From contig NW_002060976.1 of NCBI RefSeq assembly GCF_000150275.1, positions 372,946 through 436,945 on the forward strand: 64,000 nucleotides of DNA, read 5' to 3'. Under the pieces are notes generated by a model. It had not been told where the DNA came from, searched no databases, and saw nothing but the letters and a program-made list of their open reading frames with translations. This stretch comes from Trichoplax adhaerens (lineage: Eukaryota; Placozoa; Uniplacotomia; Trichoplacea; Trichoplacidae). Below are positions 50,790 to 63,429 of this stretch, piece after piece. The position numbers were made by a program, and so were the translations under genes. How positions within the stretch are numbered: the stretch's first letter is position 1; the number at the start of each line of letters is the position of its first letter.

Positions 50790-52270
50790 TATGCAATGTC
50801 TAATGGTTGAAATATTACCTACGAGCTCGTGCGATCCTTCAGCCCATGAACGATGATAATATAATAAATTATCGACATAGACGAATAGCTTTAACTGATG
50901 ATAAGAACTTTGGTAACAATTTTGTAAGCTACTCTAAGTTACTGTTGATTGAAATGGCATTGGCGGCTTCGTGCTTGGAATGTGGATACACGATTTTTAT
51001 GTTTTCAATAGTCATATATTTTTAACTGTCATCAATCACAGACATTGCATTGAGTTATAATAACAATAATAACATGCAGGTTTCATTATTCTACTGTAGT
51101 AAACTGGAATAATGTGGCAAGATGGCTGTAAACTATTTTAAAAGTTTAATTTACTACAATACAATTAACAATTAGAACATGTTTGCTGTGCAATGACTCA
51201 TTTCTGGAAAATAAAACTGACAGGATATACAATCCTTTAGCTGATGAATCACATTGGCAGAACAGTACGAAGACATATGGATATTTTTTACGCATTAAAA
51301 GAGACTTCTCCACAAACTAGTAAGCCTTTAAGTAACTATTTTCTGCATGATTACTGGCTGCCTGATGCTCGTATTCCAATTTTATGTTTTATTAGTTATG
51401 GATTTCAAGTGTTTTATCTCATAGACATTGCATTGTACGTGTTACTATTCCTTACAGATTTCGTTTATCCTACTGTGCTAACTCTGAATAATGTTGCCAA
51501 AAAAGTTAAAAGTTTAATTTATTAACAATACAATTTGCAAGTAGAACAACCTTGGCTGTGCAATGGCCAACTTAAAAAAATAAGTAATACTTACAAGATC
51601 CACGTACGAACCTTTAGCGGATAAATCAAGCATGCCTGACACAGATGGATAGTTTTAACTACTGCAATCGAATGAGACTTCTTCAACAAACTTGTAAGCC
51701 AACAAGTTATTGCTGTTTGTAAGCTCGTTAGCTGCCTTATGCTCGAAACGCTGACGTATGATTCTATGTAGATAGTTTTTATGTATGAGTAGTCCATTTG
51801 TTATAATTTATTGATATTTGCTTAGACGTATTATAATGAGAGACAGGTTTCGTTATCCTACTATGCCAAAGTAGAATAAAGTTGCAAGTAATTAAAGTTT
51901 AATTTATTCTGATCCTTTAGCTGATGAATCACATTTGCAAAATATGACTGACACTAATGGGTAGTGTTAACGACCCAAAAGAGATTCCTACAACAAACTT
52001 GTAAGCTACTAGCAGAGAATTTCTGGTAAAAATCCCTGCTGCTAAGTTTTTACTTTTTGTGAGGCCGTTGGCTGCTCGTACTTGGAATATCAATTTATGA
52101 TATTCAATTTTAAAAGGTGGGTATTTTACTTGCAATAAGTGGTGGATATTACGAATACTGTACATAATAGCATACTGGTTTCAATATATTACTGTACTAA
52201 ATTCGAAGAATGTGAGATGGCTGGAAAATACTTGAAAATTCAAATTTAATTATTAATTTATTATTATTCG
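50790..52270. repeat. About four diverged tandem copies of a ~360-400 bp unit
   Basis: Copies begin near 50790, 51187, 51553 and 51905. Shared landmarks are TGTGCAATG, CCTTTAGC(T/G)GAT(G/A)AATCA, ACAAACT-GTAAGC, a GGCTGC-T--TGCTCG/TACTTGGAAT block, AGGTTTC-TTAT-CTACTGT and AAAGTTTAATTTA. Copy 2 contains a 93-codon frame (51244-51525) that is not conserved in the others, so it is probably chance. Confidence 0.75.
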
Positions 52271-53425
52271 TAAACGCTTGCAAAACTGCTTTGTAATAAC
52301 TAATGCGGAAAAATATGACTTATCGATGTGCTATTATGAATTTACTACACTGCTCAATCTTTTTACTACTAAGCTTATATTGCTGTTAGGTTTGATTAAC
52401 TGCATTATGATGTTTATAAACACTAATTAATACTTGTATAATATGTTATAACGCTACTTTGCGAGTTAGTGCACTATATGTAATCTCTACTTAAGTCTAT
52501 CATCATCTGACTGATCCTCGTATATTGTAGCCATTATGAATACAAGCACAGAAAATATGTTATTACCGATTCCTTTGTGCAATGTAGGAATTTCCGACAG
52601 TCTGCATGGGTGTAAGATAGATCTGATTTGCAACAGATTAATACTTATTTCATTATTAAAGTAATATTAGTAAGGTAAGACAACGTAACTGCAGCAAAAC
52701 TATGAAACAGAAATTGTGGATCACTTTATAAGCTAATAAATCTAGAGAGTGAGATTATATGATAGCATGTATATACATTTTTAATACTATTGGACAATGT
52801 ATAACGCTGTGTAAACTGACGACAGTTTCTAAAATCAAGAATTTTAGTTCAAATCAGTATTAACTAGAAATGATGGTCTAGTATCCACTTGCAAAATTAT
52901 CATAGGTCGATAGGCAACAAAGCCTTTATTCCTTGTTTAGAGCTATTAGCTAGGACACGCGTAAAGTAATCTGCTGCACCAGTACAAATTGATCTATGCT
53001 GAAGTTATATATACAGTATATAAAATATGTTGCACGATGCAAAGTTAAAACTACTAAAGTTAAGCAATGTAAATTCGGACGATAAATTGCTTGAGATCAA
53101 TTAGACGTATTATCCAAATGCGGCTTAAAGCAGCTGCTGTACTAGTTACTTCAAAACTACATTCCACAATAGCGATAAAGTTTAAAATATCGATGCCACT
53201 TCATTACCAAAAGTAATCTTATTCGTTAATATTAGAGTCATGCAAAATTTATTTTACTGTATATTAAAATATTAGACGATTTATTTATCAGGAGCTAAGA
53301 TGTACAATGTTGTACGTGAACTATAACGAGCGAGAGATCTACTAGTATCTTAGTATAACATGTCTCCACAAAAAAATTGAAGAAGAAATGCCCATTATTA
53401 ATTATGCTTGGATCACTTATAGCCA

Positions 53426-56400
53426 TCATATGCTTCTCTTCCATCCGGCTATTTTTTCTTCCAGTTGGTCCACTATAGAAATCTTTTTCATCTTACGTAA
53501 AGCTGCAACCACAACATAAATATCAGCATTTTGCCCGGCATTATTTTCCCACAATTTTAGAACTTTGTACACTTTATCGTAGCGGCTCTGTTCTCTTAAT
53601 TTAATTTCGTCAATTTCTGTCTCTGACAAATGCAACAAGATTCCCAAACGTAATAAATCGTCTATATGGAGTTTCTCTGCTATTATATCGAAGAACCCTG
53701 TATCCATTTCTATATTAAAAATAAAATGGAGAACATGAACTATTGTTCAAGTCGCCAAGGTTGTATCTGATCTAGAATGCATGATTAGCAATGATATAGC
53801 AAATGCTTTTTCATAATAACTGTAATTTTAAAACTGATGATATTTTATAAAATGCAACCTGCTGTTAATACTACGATTTAGGATTTTTAATTGTCGCTTT
53901 AGGTTTGATTCAATTTTATTACTATGAACTCTTCTAAAAGCTTACTGGATAAACAATCTGAACAAATTTTAAATCGGAAAATTAACTCATAAAATGATTA
54001 TCTACTATTCGGATGTTTCACTGGTGGTTAGCTAATCTTATAAAGCTTACTAGACAAACAATGTAGAAAAAAATTAAGATTGAATATTTTTTAATTTATA
54101 AATCATTATTTATTGTGTCAAGTAGCTTACTAGTAGCTAGAATATTCTAATTACGATCTTAAAAATTCGTTGGCGATATCATTATCTAGTAAAACTGGAT
54201 GCGATCATATCATCAGTGGCAAACGTAGCTGAAAGTATTACATCAATTGACGAGGTAAAGTATTCCTATGTTAGAATTTATACGGAGTAATGGCTCTTAA
54301 TCATATTTGAATCAATCTAAAATTGAATTACTAAATGCAATTGAGAATGATTGATAGATATCAATTCAATAGAGGTTTACCTTCATCTTTGGTATCTTTC
54401 CATCGGTCTAAAGTAGTGGAATAAAAATAGCAATAATCGATTAATAGTTCTATCGTTCAAGTAATCAGTACAGTAAATTAGTGCCCATAATTCTTGATAA
54501 TAATCAACTATTGTTTACGCTATTACAAAATCACCTTATATTAAATAGTAAAATAGCTATGATAGAGTACATTTATGCCTCTTTGCTTGCTCTAGCGTAT
54601 GACTATAGTTTATTATATCATGAAAAGTGATAATATAAGAATGAAGCTGCTGTTTATTCTTACATGCTTACCTATCCAGAAATTTTCATTATAAATCATC
54701 CAATCGTTCAAAGATCGACTCTCAAAGTACATATTACAATGCTTACATTGAATGCAATTTTGATCTCCTTCCTTGTATTCTTCGGTTATACTTGTTTGTG
54801 TATTACATTCACTACATTTGACGAAATATCGACAATCAGCCCCTTTAAACTTGACCATCCTTTCATTGACAGTGGAGATGAGTTTATTCTTGACAATTTC
54901 GTGTGGCCGTTTGACAAATATAGAATTTTTAACTTTATCCTTAATCAATTGACTTGTCTTGGGCTCATTTATTTTCTGATAGCAATATTGTAAACCGATG
55001 TGAGATTCCTCTTTCTTGACTACAAGGTAATGATCGTCATTTTCTAAATAATATCTGGAACATTGATAGCATAATTTTACGTCCTTATTATTCCATTCCT
55101 TTAAACAAGAAGATAATAAGCAATAATAAATTCCATCTGGAAGATATGGAATATCTGTACGCTCGTATCCGATGTAGAGCCAATCTGATTGATGACATTT
55201 TGGTAAATCAAATGGCTTAACATCATCTCGTAACAAGTATGGAACAAAGTATTGACATTCTTCTCCGTTGTCGTTCTTCTCATTTGTAATTGAACATAGA
55301 ATATCATAAGCATCCATGAGTGCCAATATAGTTTGCTTACTATCGTCGTCTAAATTAAATTTATAAATAGCATGATCAATGTAGGATCTTGATAATTTTC
55401 CTGTTGTGCTGGCTTTCTCATAGTCGCGTTGTATCTGTGCACCTCCTTGTACAAAATCTTGTAATTGAATAATGGAACGAAATATATTTAATAACCAATC
55501 GACATTAGTTATAATAATTCCGTCGTCGCCTACTTTATCACAGTAGATGACTTCTCCTAAATCGTGTAGATACATTAGCATAGCGATTAATTCATCATGG
55601 TTTTCATATAATCCGTATTGTTGAGACAAGGTTACTATTTGTTGCATTGTCATAATATTATGGACTTGAGAATGTCTAATTTCATTGATAATTGAAGATG
55701 CGGATTGATTGTTACTGTTAGTAGGGAGCGATTTATTTAATATTGTAGCCATGATATACCATCGAATAGGTATAGGATTCGTAATAAATGGCAGCGATTG
55801 TACAAATGCCTTAATGATACCATGTAAACGAAGACAACATTGTCGACGCTGCTGCAGTGTCGACGGAGTACTATCAAGAGGATTGCAATCAAAAATAATA
55901 CCAGAAGAATAGATATGACTGGCATAAGAAGGCATGCGAGACGTCAATGTAGACACAAATTGATTGAATCGAGTACGTCCATCTTCTTCATTGGTAATAT
56001 AATCGCCATGAGAAGCTACTAAAATAATAATAGGTAATGAATGCTGTGAAGGTGGTAAATGCTGTCCATCTTCACTTTGAATGTTGACATTGATGGTACT
56101 TTGGCTTGTATGGCCAGCTATGATTGATGTAAGCCATTCTTGCATAGCTTGTAAATACGTCGTTTTGAGTGATTGGTTGTTCCTTGTTGTTACCTTGTCG
56201 TTAATGTCTTGATTAATATTAAATACTAAAATATAAATACTATTGACGGAGATAAAGGGATAATGAGTAACATGATAGACGGCATGACCTGCGAAATCCC
56301 ATATTTTAACATACTGATTTTTATCGTCTTTGTCTGTATTTTGATCGACGATCGACGAACAGTAATATTGATGTAAGCCTCGTTTAGACTGTGATTGAAT

Positions 56401-58181
56401 TGGAATCTCTTTCCTTGCTATCGCTCCATCTTGCGTAATGACATCAGTTGCAGAAGAATCGACACTGTGTTGTTGCCCATTTGACACAGGTGGATTATTG
56501 GTTATAACGGGTTGATGTATTGGATCCATGTCGGTTACTGGCTGACTGAGGTTATGTTGACGATCGATACTTGTTTGGGCTAAGTCTTGTATGACTGTCT
56601 TGACTTTATCGTCTAGTATTTCAGTCCAATCACAACCCTCTAAGTTCATAACATTATAATATGCAGTCTCTACCGTAATATCCAAATTCTCAGCCACTTG
56701 TGTCGGAGATGGATTGTTGAGTCGTTGGTTGGTAAATATTTTTCGAACAGAAGTTTTCCCCACATTGCGAGCGCCAATGAACATGCCTCGTATTAAATGA
56801 TTAAAGCAATGACCATGTTTTAAGCTTTTGCGATATGCATTGTAATATTTCTTTTCTTGCAAAGCTGTAGAACAACAAAATACAGAATAGGGTTACGGTT
56901 ATCCATCGCTCTCTTGTCTACTACTGTATTACAACTCCACTTACCTTTCTCTTGTACGTCTTGATTGTTGTGACTGCCGTCGATAGTATTTGCTGGCGCT
57001 GTGACGTTGTTGGTTTGATTCGGTTGAAATAGTTCAACGATACTTTTGATCCAATTTCTCGCTATTGATGTCGACGATTTCTGCTTCTGGAGAGTGATTT
57101 CGATATTCTTTCCTATCCTTGTAACTAGGCCATCATTTCCGCTTGAGGCTGCGATCTGGAGTGACTTGTTAAAGTTATCCACAGCCTGATCGTACTTGCC
57201 TTGGTGATGATAGACAAGTCCTATGTTGTGATATAAGTTGGCAACATGGGGATGATTGTGACCAAGGACTGACAATCCAATTTGCAGTGACTTGTTATAC
57301 ATATCCACAGCCTGATCGTACTTGCCTTGGTGATGATAGACAACTCCTATGTTGTTATATGAACTGGCAACATGGGGATGATTGTGACCAAGGACTGACA
57401 ATCGAATTTGCAGTGACTTGTCAAACATATCCACAGCCTGATCTGACTTGCCTTGGTGATCATAGACAACTCCTATGTTGTGATATGACCACGCAACATG
57501 GGGATGATTGTGACCAAGGACTGACAATCGAATTTGCAGTGACTTGTTATGCATCTCCATAGCCTGATCTGACTTGCCTTGGTGATCATAGACAACTCCT
57601 ATGCTGTTATATGACCGCGCAACATCAGGATGATTGTGACCAAGGACTGACAATCGAATTTGCAGTGACTTGTCAAACATATCCATAGCCTGATCGTACT
57701 TGCACAAGTCCCAGTAGACGCACCCAATTTGATGATAACTATCGGCAAGACGAGCATCCTTTTCGTCTAACCATTTTAATTTCATTTCCAACGATTTCTT
57801 ACCGTCTTCCAATGCTCCGTTGAAATCTTCTTGGCATCTCTTAATCTCGCTTTCTCTTTGTAAACATTGAGCCATGCTCACTTCATCTTGCAGTTTAGTA
57901 GCCACAGTTTGTCCCTTTTCACTCCATTCAACAGCTTCCTTGAATTGATATTGTAAAGTGTAAATGTCACAAAGACCAAGATAAATATCGCATGCAAGTC
58001 GATCAATATCCGCACTAGGATTCGACAGCGAAGCAATCGCATCGACAGCTTGTGTATAACAAGATAGTCCGTCCACCAAGTGGAAGGCAGTCTTGCATGA
58101 GTTGCCCTTGTCGTACAGTGATTGTATACGGGTATGGTGAGGAAGCCCACTCGTGGAAGAGACAGATTCATCATCAGCCAT
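53426..58181 (-). CDS. TPR-Roc-COR-Death domain protein (Roco/STAND-like)
   Basis: Exon 1 58181-56945, exon 2 56864-54672, exon 3 53709-53426, all phase 1, giving 1,237 aa; a 27-nt microexon (54381-54407) can add nine residues in phase. The start is the ATG at 58181 (MADDESVS). Order: helical N-terminus; TPRs, including five kinesin-light-chain-type 42-aa repeats (residues 142-346); Roc GTPase with P-loop GARNVGKT (about 443-450), DFAGH (about 602) and SHGD; COR region from about 775; a Cys cluster CSEC...CIQC-HC near 1115-1140; C-terminal Death domain of 93 residues. By family logic a GTP-regulated signalling switch recruiting death-fold partners, so a candidate innate-immune or apoptosis receptor. 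An ~85-residue polar insertion splits Roc. Intron 1 is only 80 bp. Confidence 0.93.
54293..54377. repeat. Intronic block identical to 63904-63988
   Basis: Eighty-five bases directly 3' (minus sense) of the microexon donor are identical to the corresponding intron of the gene at the right window edge. Homology stops sharply on the Death-exon side. Confidence 0.95.
54381..54407 (-). other. 27-nt microexon between COR and Death exons
   Basis: Flanked by CCACTACTTTAG (acceptor) and GTAAAC (donor). Length is a multiple of three and both boundaries are phase 1, so inclusion inserts nine mostly charged residues (DRWKDTKDE) without breaking the frame. A similar donor end (8 of 10 bases) is at 63991-64000. 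Confidence 0.65.
57144..57758 (-). repeat. Five 126-bp coding repeats (kinesin-light-chain-type TPRs)
   Basis: In-frame 42-codon units, each with Y-x-x-IG-x-VY, DQA and KSLQI-LSVLGHNHP. The central copies are nearly identical in DNA, including synonymous sites, so they result from recent internal duplication or conversion. Confidence 0.93.
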
Positions 58182-58323
58182 CTTTTCCTGCACTCAATTC
58201 AATAGTATGTGAGTTAAAGACTTGAACGACAGGTTAGAGACAAATAAGATTCAAATCAAGCTTCGTTGCAACCATTAATGACTAATCATCGGATCGATAT
58301 TATCTCCATGTATTAATGAGATT
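58182..58323. promoter_or_regulatory. Short divergent intergenic region
   Basis: Only 142 bp separates the TPR-Roc-COR-Death ATG (minus) from an ATG opening a 54-codon frame (plus). If both are real starts, this is a bidirectional promoter. No TATA box is obvious. Confidence 0.3.
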
Positions 58324-58488
58324 ATGTCGAAATGGTTGTACTTGCGTGTTAGTCGTAGTTCAACAGAACAACATCAATTATTCCATTATAGACAATTTTC
58401 AAGCATCAATAAATCAACTTCTACAATGTCGTCTATTAATTCCGCATGGAAGATTATCCGAAAATCAATCTCTGTAGATAATTACTGA
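58324..58488 (+). CDS. Unidentified 54-aa ORF or first exon
   Basis: ATG-initiated frame, rich in Ser/Arg and poor in acidic residues (begins MSKWLYLRVSRSS, later RQFSSI). This resembles a mitochondrial targeting leader. It ends in TGA, but a GTAGAT after an intact codon could be a donor. A candidate downstream exon at 59099-59140 (acceptor TTGCTTGCTAG, donor GTAAGT) does not match its phase. No family recognised. Confidence 0.3.
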   Translation: MSKWLYLRVSRSSTEQHQLFHYRQFSSINKSTSTMSSINSAWKIIRKSISVDNY

Positions 58489-59180
58489 AGGCAACGCTAT
58501 CGAACAATCGTGTGCTTACGTGTACATTAACAAAATGCATTCCAGCTTACAAATAGATTATACTCATAATCATAATAACCATCAAATAACAATCTTTTTA
58601 TTCTAATAGACAACAGCAAATAAATGCTAGCTACATCAATGATAGTGTAAAATAAGAGAGGATGCTTGCAATATAGTTTCGTTGGCGTCGTTTACCTATC
58701 TTTAATTTCTATTTTTACTTGAAATACAATGTATAATGATGGATACCTAACGAAATAGGTTACTTACCAATGGATGTTTTAAAAATCGGCTAATAACAAC
58801 TTGATGATTTTGCTGTAACGTAGATTTAATCCTACCAATCCGACTGCGCGCTGCTTTTTGCAACAGGGGCTAATGGATAAAAAGAGAAGGACAGGTGACA
58901 TAAAACTCTACTCGGCTAAACAGCTCTATCCAACTACATATACGCTAAATACACGCACTGATCAGCACATCTAAATACTACAGTGTATCAGCGATTACAG
59001 ACTACTAACTCATTGGTTATTTCCTAACTATAAAAACTCCTTGCAAAGTCCTGCACGAGGAAGGGCTCTATTGATAACCATGAAGCTTGCTTGCTAGAAA
59101 TCCCAGTTAAACCTGCGGCTATGACACGCTTTTATTCGTAAGTAGTCCCTATGTGGATGATGCGATAGCCGACGGATAAA

Positions 59181-59250
59181 GGTAAATAAATAAAATGAAG
59201 GTAAGGTAAATAAATAAAATGAAGGTAAGGTAAATAAATAAATTAGGTTT
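59181..59250. repeat. 24-bp tandem repeat, about three copies
   Basis: Unit GGTAAATAAATAAAATGAAG plus GTAA, at 59181, 59205 and 59229. Confidence 0.95.
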
Positions 59251-60662
59251 CTTTGCAATGATTTGTGCATAGTCATAAGACCTTATGAAATTAGAACAGC
59301 TCTAATTTGTATTAGTTTATTAAATACGAGTTTAAGATTAACCTACGAGTATCTTCCCTACCGAATTTCTTATATCTTGTTAGCTTAGTAAGCCGTCAAT
59401 CATGTTATTTGCAAAAGTTTGATGCCAATGAACTATTGCATGGGTAGATACAAGTTACCAACAAAATATCGTTCTCTCTAAATAAGGATAGTTGACATAT
59501 TATCCTTATCCATTTTCTTCTATTACAGTCTATCAATAAAACTATCATTTTATCAACAATTTAATTGCAGTCTACCATACGCTATTTATTGTCGTGGCTC
59601 CGCAGTCTGTGTTCATTGCAATTCAATTTGATAATGAGCTTGTTACTGCCATATAAAACTCTCAAATTATCAACTATGAAATTCATCAAGTAATAACTTA
59701 AAGGGGCGACTGTTCAGGATAGGTTACTGATAGTAAACTGCGAGAAAGAATAGCGATGAATATTATATAACATAGAGACATAGAGAAATGATAGCAGTCT
59801 ATTTCAATATACATCATTGACATTATCCGATCCATTGAATCTACTGTAGCTCAACAAAGAATACCATAAATTTAATAAAAGATATTGCTTGTAACAAATA
59901 TTATCATTTTGTATACAACGTTCGTAGTCCGATGATGAATTAATGATAAACATTTGCATGGTCAAATTGTAAGCCATACTAATAAAGATTGTACAATCGC
60001 AATCATGAATTTTTTAGACTAACCAGATACATCAACAACGGATTACAACATTGGATATGCAATAAAACGGATTAATCACTTGACTGATCAGCAGTAGCAT
60101 ATTCTACTTTAATTGGCAACAGGCATCCAATACAGGCATTGCAGTACAACAAGGCACCATCCTCTCAGCACTTACGCTCGCTGCATTCTCGCGCCAAAGA
60201 AGCTTCTTAGTCAACAAGTTCAGCTTCAATCCATGCTCACAGAACTCATTCTCAAGGATAGGTAATCATTTCTACGAGCATAACTCAACAGTTTTCAACA
60301 AACAAGAAGTATTTTATGATCGGAATAGAGTAAAGTAAGATCAAATTAAAATCTTCTGACAGAATTGGCGTGAGTACTGTTTGGCCTGATTGCAAATTGC
60401 ATGCTATCGATACAAGATGTAACCCTTCATACATACTGGAAGTACTGCAATCCATAGCAATTCCATATGATTACTACCTTAATTTTATTCAATAATTAAC
60501 AATCAATAAATTGTTAATATACACCATTTAAAGAAAATTTTTAGTATACTTTTATAAACTGTTTGACAAATGACAGTAAAAAATCAACGGAATACAGTAG
60601 CGCATGATGAAGATGATATCAAGCGATTCAGCAAGATGGCTTAGTTATTGGACTCATCATCG

Positions 60663-61046
60663 ATGATGATCGCCAATAAAACAGTGGCCAACAGTAATTT
60701 CTGCCATCGGAAGAACAATCTTCATATTAATTCAAGGAGGCTAAAAGATGCAACATTAAAAGAAACGAATCATCTACGCTTATTTCTCGTATGCACTAAT
60801 TTACGCTACTTTAACATTGATGCCCAAGGCACGCTAATGTTGGCTTCAGACAATAGAGCTAAAATGGACATGGTTGGTACTTTCATCAACTACATGGAGG
60901 AGAATTACCAAGTCTATGCTATACGTGCATGCTCACAAATTATTCCTAGTCAAAATAATATACCAATCTCAGCTCTAAAAATGCTGCACAGTGCAAAATG
61001 GAACAGAGAATTTGGACAGTCTCCACGCTGTACTACGTTATTTTAA
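60663..61046 (+). CDS. Unidentified ORF, 127 aa
   Basis: Open frame from the ATG at 60663 (MMIANKTVANS) to TAA. Basic N-terminal half, then a mixed-composition stretch (LRLFLVCTNLRYF, GTLMLASDNRAKMDM). No signal peptide, membrane span or motif I recognise. Longer than most chance frames in this AT-rich DNA but unsupported by homology. Confidence 0.3.
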   Translation: MMIANKTVANSNFCHRKNNLHINSRRLKDATLKETNHLRLFLVCTNLRYFNIDAQGTLMLASDNRAKMDMVGTFINYMEENYQVYAIRACSQIIPSQNNIPISALKMLHSAKWNREFGQSPRCTTLF

Positions 61047-63429
61047 GTAAACTTACTTCTTAAAGCTTCCTAAACTGTTTCTACATGAAGTTGATACCAA
61101 TGCAATAAGTTCAAAACCAATATTGAGCGGTTAACTGGTAACATCAGGGTAATTTGCTCAACTCTGGTTAAAACAGGTCATGACATTTTACAGGTGCACT
61201 AGCTGTACTACCATCTTATACCAAGTACTAACTCGTCTAAAATAATCAAGACAGGAGCATTCTCGTGGAAGCTGATATGCTATCGAAACTGCGATTTGAT
61301 GCAGTACACTAATGTATTCTAGCTTATAAACTGTCCGTTTACTGTACAAGACTAATCAATTTCTCCATGAGGAGTACTAGAGTAGCTTCTCAAACTTGGG
61401 TAATAGCAACAAAGGTTGTACCCGCTCCATGAGCAGTGGCGCTCGACGATTACAGGAAAGGTACCGATGGTGCAATTTTAAACGAACCATAGACGGATTC
61501 TACTTGATTTTATTCATTTGATCTTCCATTGACTCCAATTATTCAAGAGTCTTTTACTCGTTTTAGCTCATACTGTCTTGATGAAATGTCGTACAAATTG
61601 GCAGGACAAGCCTGGAGCGAGATGGAAAGATCAAATACAGTAAAGCAATTTCGTCTTAATTTCGTACTTCGTAGCAATCATGACTAGAAGCTATTCACAC
61701 TCGATAACTGGCAATTAACTAGCTCTTCTTACAATTCATTATAGCAAACGATTTCTTTTTTCTCAGAATCTTTATAACTTTCATAAAGTAGGTTAATTTT
61801 ACCGTCTGAAACAACGTCACTTTGCATAAAATAGTACAGCATTAACAAGTTTAACTCACGATTAGTACAAGCAAAAATGAATAGAAACCGTAATTAACAA
61901 ACGCTTTAGAATACTTTACAATTATAAATGTTTTATCTTTCACCAGCAATTTATAAGTGCTCCATAAGTATTTAAAGTAAATTTATGATGCTTATCATAT
62001 TGTCATTTCGTTGTGTACAGGAATAAAATGTTAAAAACTTAATTTTTACATCAGCAGACTCTTACACAAAACGTGATTGTGATGGCGAAGCTAAAAGATT
62101 GAAATCAATCACATTGAGCATTGCTAATATTGTCCATTAAATTGTTGGTTTATTTCAACCAAGGCAAAATAAAACATTATTTTCTTATAATGCTATTTAT
62201 TTTGATCATGAAAAAAAGCAAATAAGCACAAATAGACCATCAATAAATTAGAAGCAAGATATGTATGACGTAAGTATGTAAGTATGACGTTGTTTTAGTT
62301 ACTTGCCAACCGGATAGAAAAGGTTATTTTTATCATTTTACACCATCCAGTATTTATATTTTCTAGCTTGACTACTCGAGCATTTGATAAAGAGTTTACT
62401 ACATTTTTAATCTCAATAGAGTACAGTATTGAGTTATAAGAGCTCAATTAAGCAATTATAGGCTCAGAAATTAAGTCTCTTGATTTATGATAATTGCTTA
62501 TGATTTTATTTATTTAAGTAATTTTATTATGTTGCTATTGATGACAATACAGTATGACAGAATACGAGAAGTATTTTTTTCAGTAGAAAAAGTAAGTCAT
62601 GGATATTGCAACCAAACTTAGCTAACTAATGCTATTGGTAATAAACAATGAAATTTTTATATTGCTTTTATCAAAGTTAGGAGTAGCAGTAGCATAATTA
62701 ATACGTGTGTTACAATTCAGAATAGTTAATATCACTAGAAGTAAAATAGAGTAGATAAGATTTTATAAATTTACGGTACGTTTATACTTCAAAATGAGCG
62801 ATCTTGTAGGCACAACTTAACGCTATCAATAACAACATAAATATCTTCCAACTACCCTATTGAAAAATCAAAAATCATATTTCAATGTAATAAAGATAAA
62901 TTAATCACAAAAATTCTAAGCTTGATCAGTTAATTCAATACGTACTGCTTAATGTCAAATTTAATTCAGTATTTATATACATGTTAAATGTTATTTATAT
63001 ACATGTTAAATGTTCGATCTTTAAATGAGCTCTATTTTTAAGTGCACGCAAATACAGGAGCTGTAAAGTTGGGATTACTTTGATCGATGCAACAGATTCT
63101 ATCAATTGACTAGCGATAGAGCAATTTTAGCTATCACAGGCCCTTTACAGCTAAAGTTTCGGAAAAAGCTGTACTTTCTAAATTACGAAAAAGCTATATT
63201 ATTAATTACCGGTACTCGTTCTGTGCGTAATAAGCTGAAATACCAACTATTGATTTAGTTGAGTACAGTATAACAAAACTGTAAATTGAAAATCTAATTT
63301 CATTATATAGTTGATGTACTATTCTCTACTCTGATCGTTTTATTGTTATTTCTACTCGAAAGTGGGATAATCATGTATCACATCGTTAAGTTTTAATCGT
63401 TAGGTCTATTCGTAAACTTTAATGCTTAC

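Larger units (their letters stand above)
48720..53425. other. Repeat-rich region between ALG1 and the Roco-Death gene
   Basis: No gene can be supported. It holds the 77/36-bp array, the ~360-bp repeat cluster and ALG1's 5' flank with an out-of-frame hydrophobic stretch (48734-48841, minus). A short exon-like frame ending in a GTAAGT at about 50175 (plus) is open but unidentified. Confidence 0.45.
58489..63429. other. AT-rich intergenic region with unidentified ORFs
   Basis: Contains the 24-bp array at 59181, an ORF at 60663-61046 and a GC-richer, exon-like stretch at about 60090-60255 that is open in more than one frame and ends at a GTAATC. Nothing else is recognisable. Confidence 0.4.

Noticed and set aside
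51244-51525. 93-aa plus-strand ORF with a hydrophobic stretch
   Set aside because: Lies in one copy of a diverged repeat and is broken in the other copies; likely chance.
57287-57562. Plus-strand ORF with Cys-rich repeats
   Set aside because: Antisense of the TPR-coding repeats.
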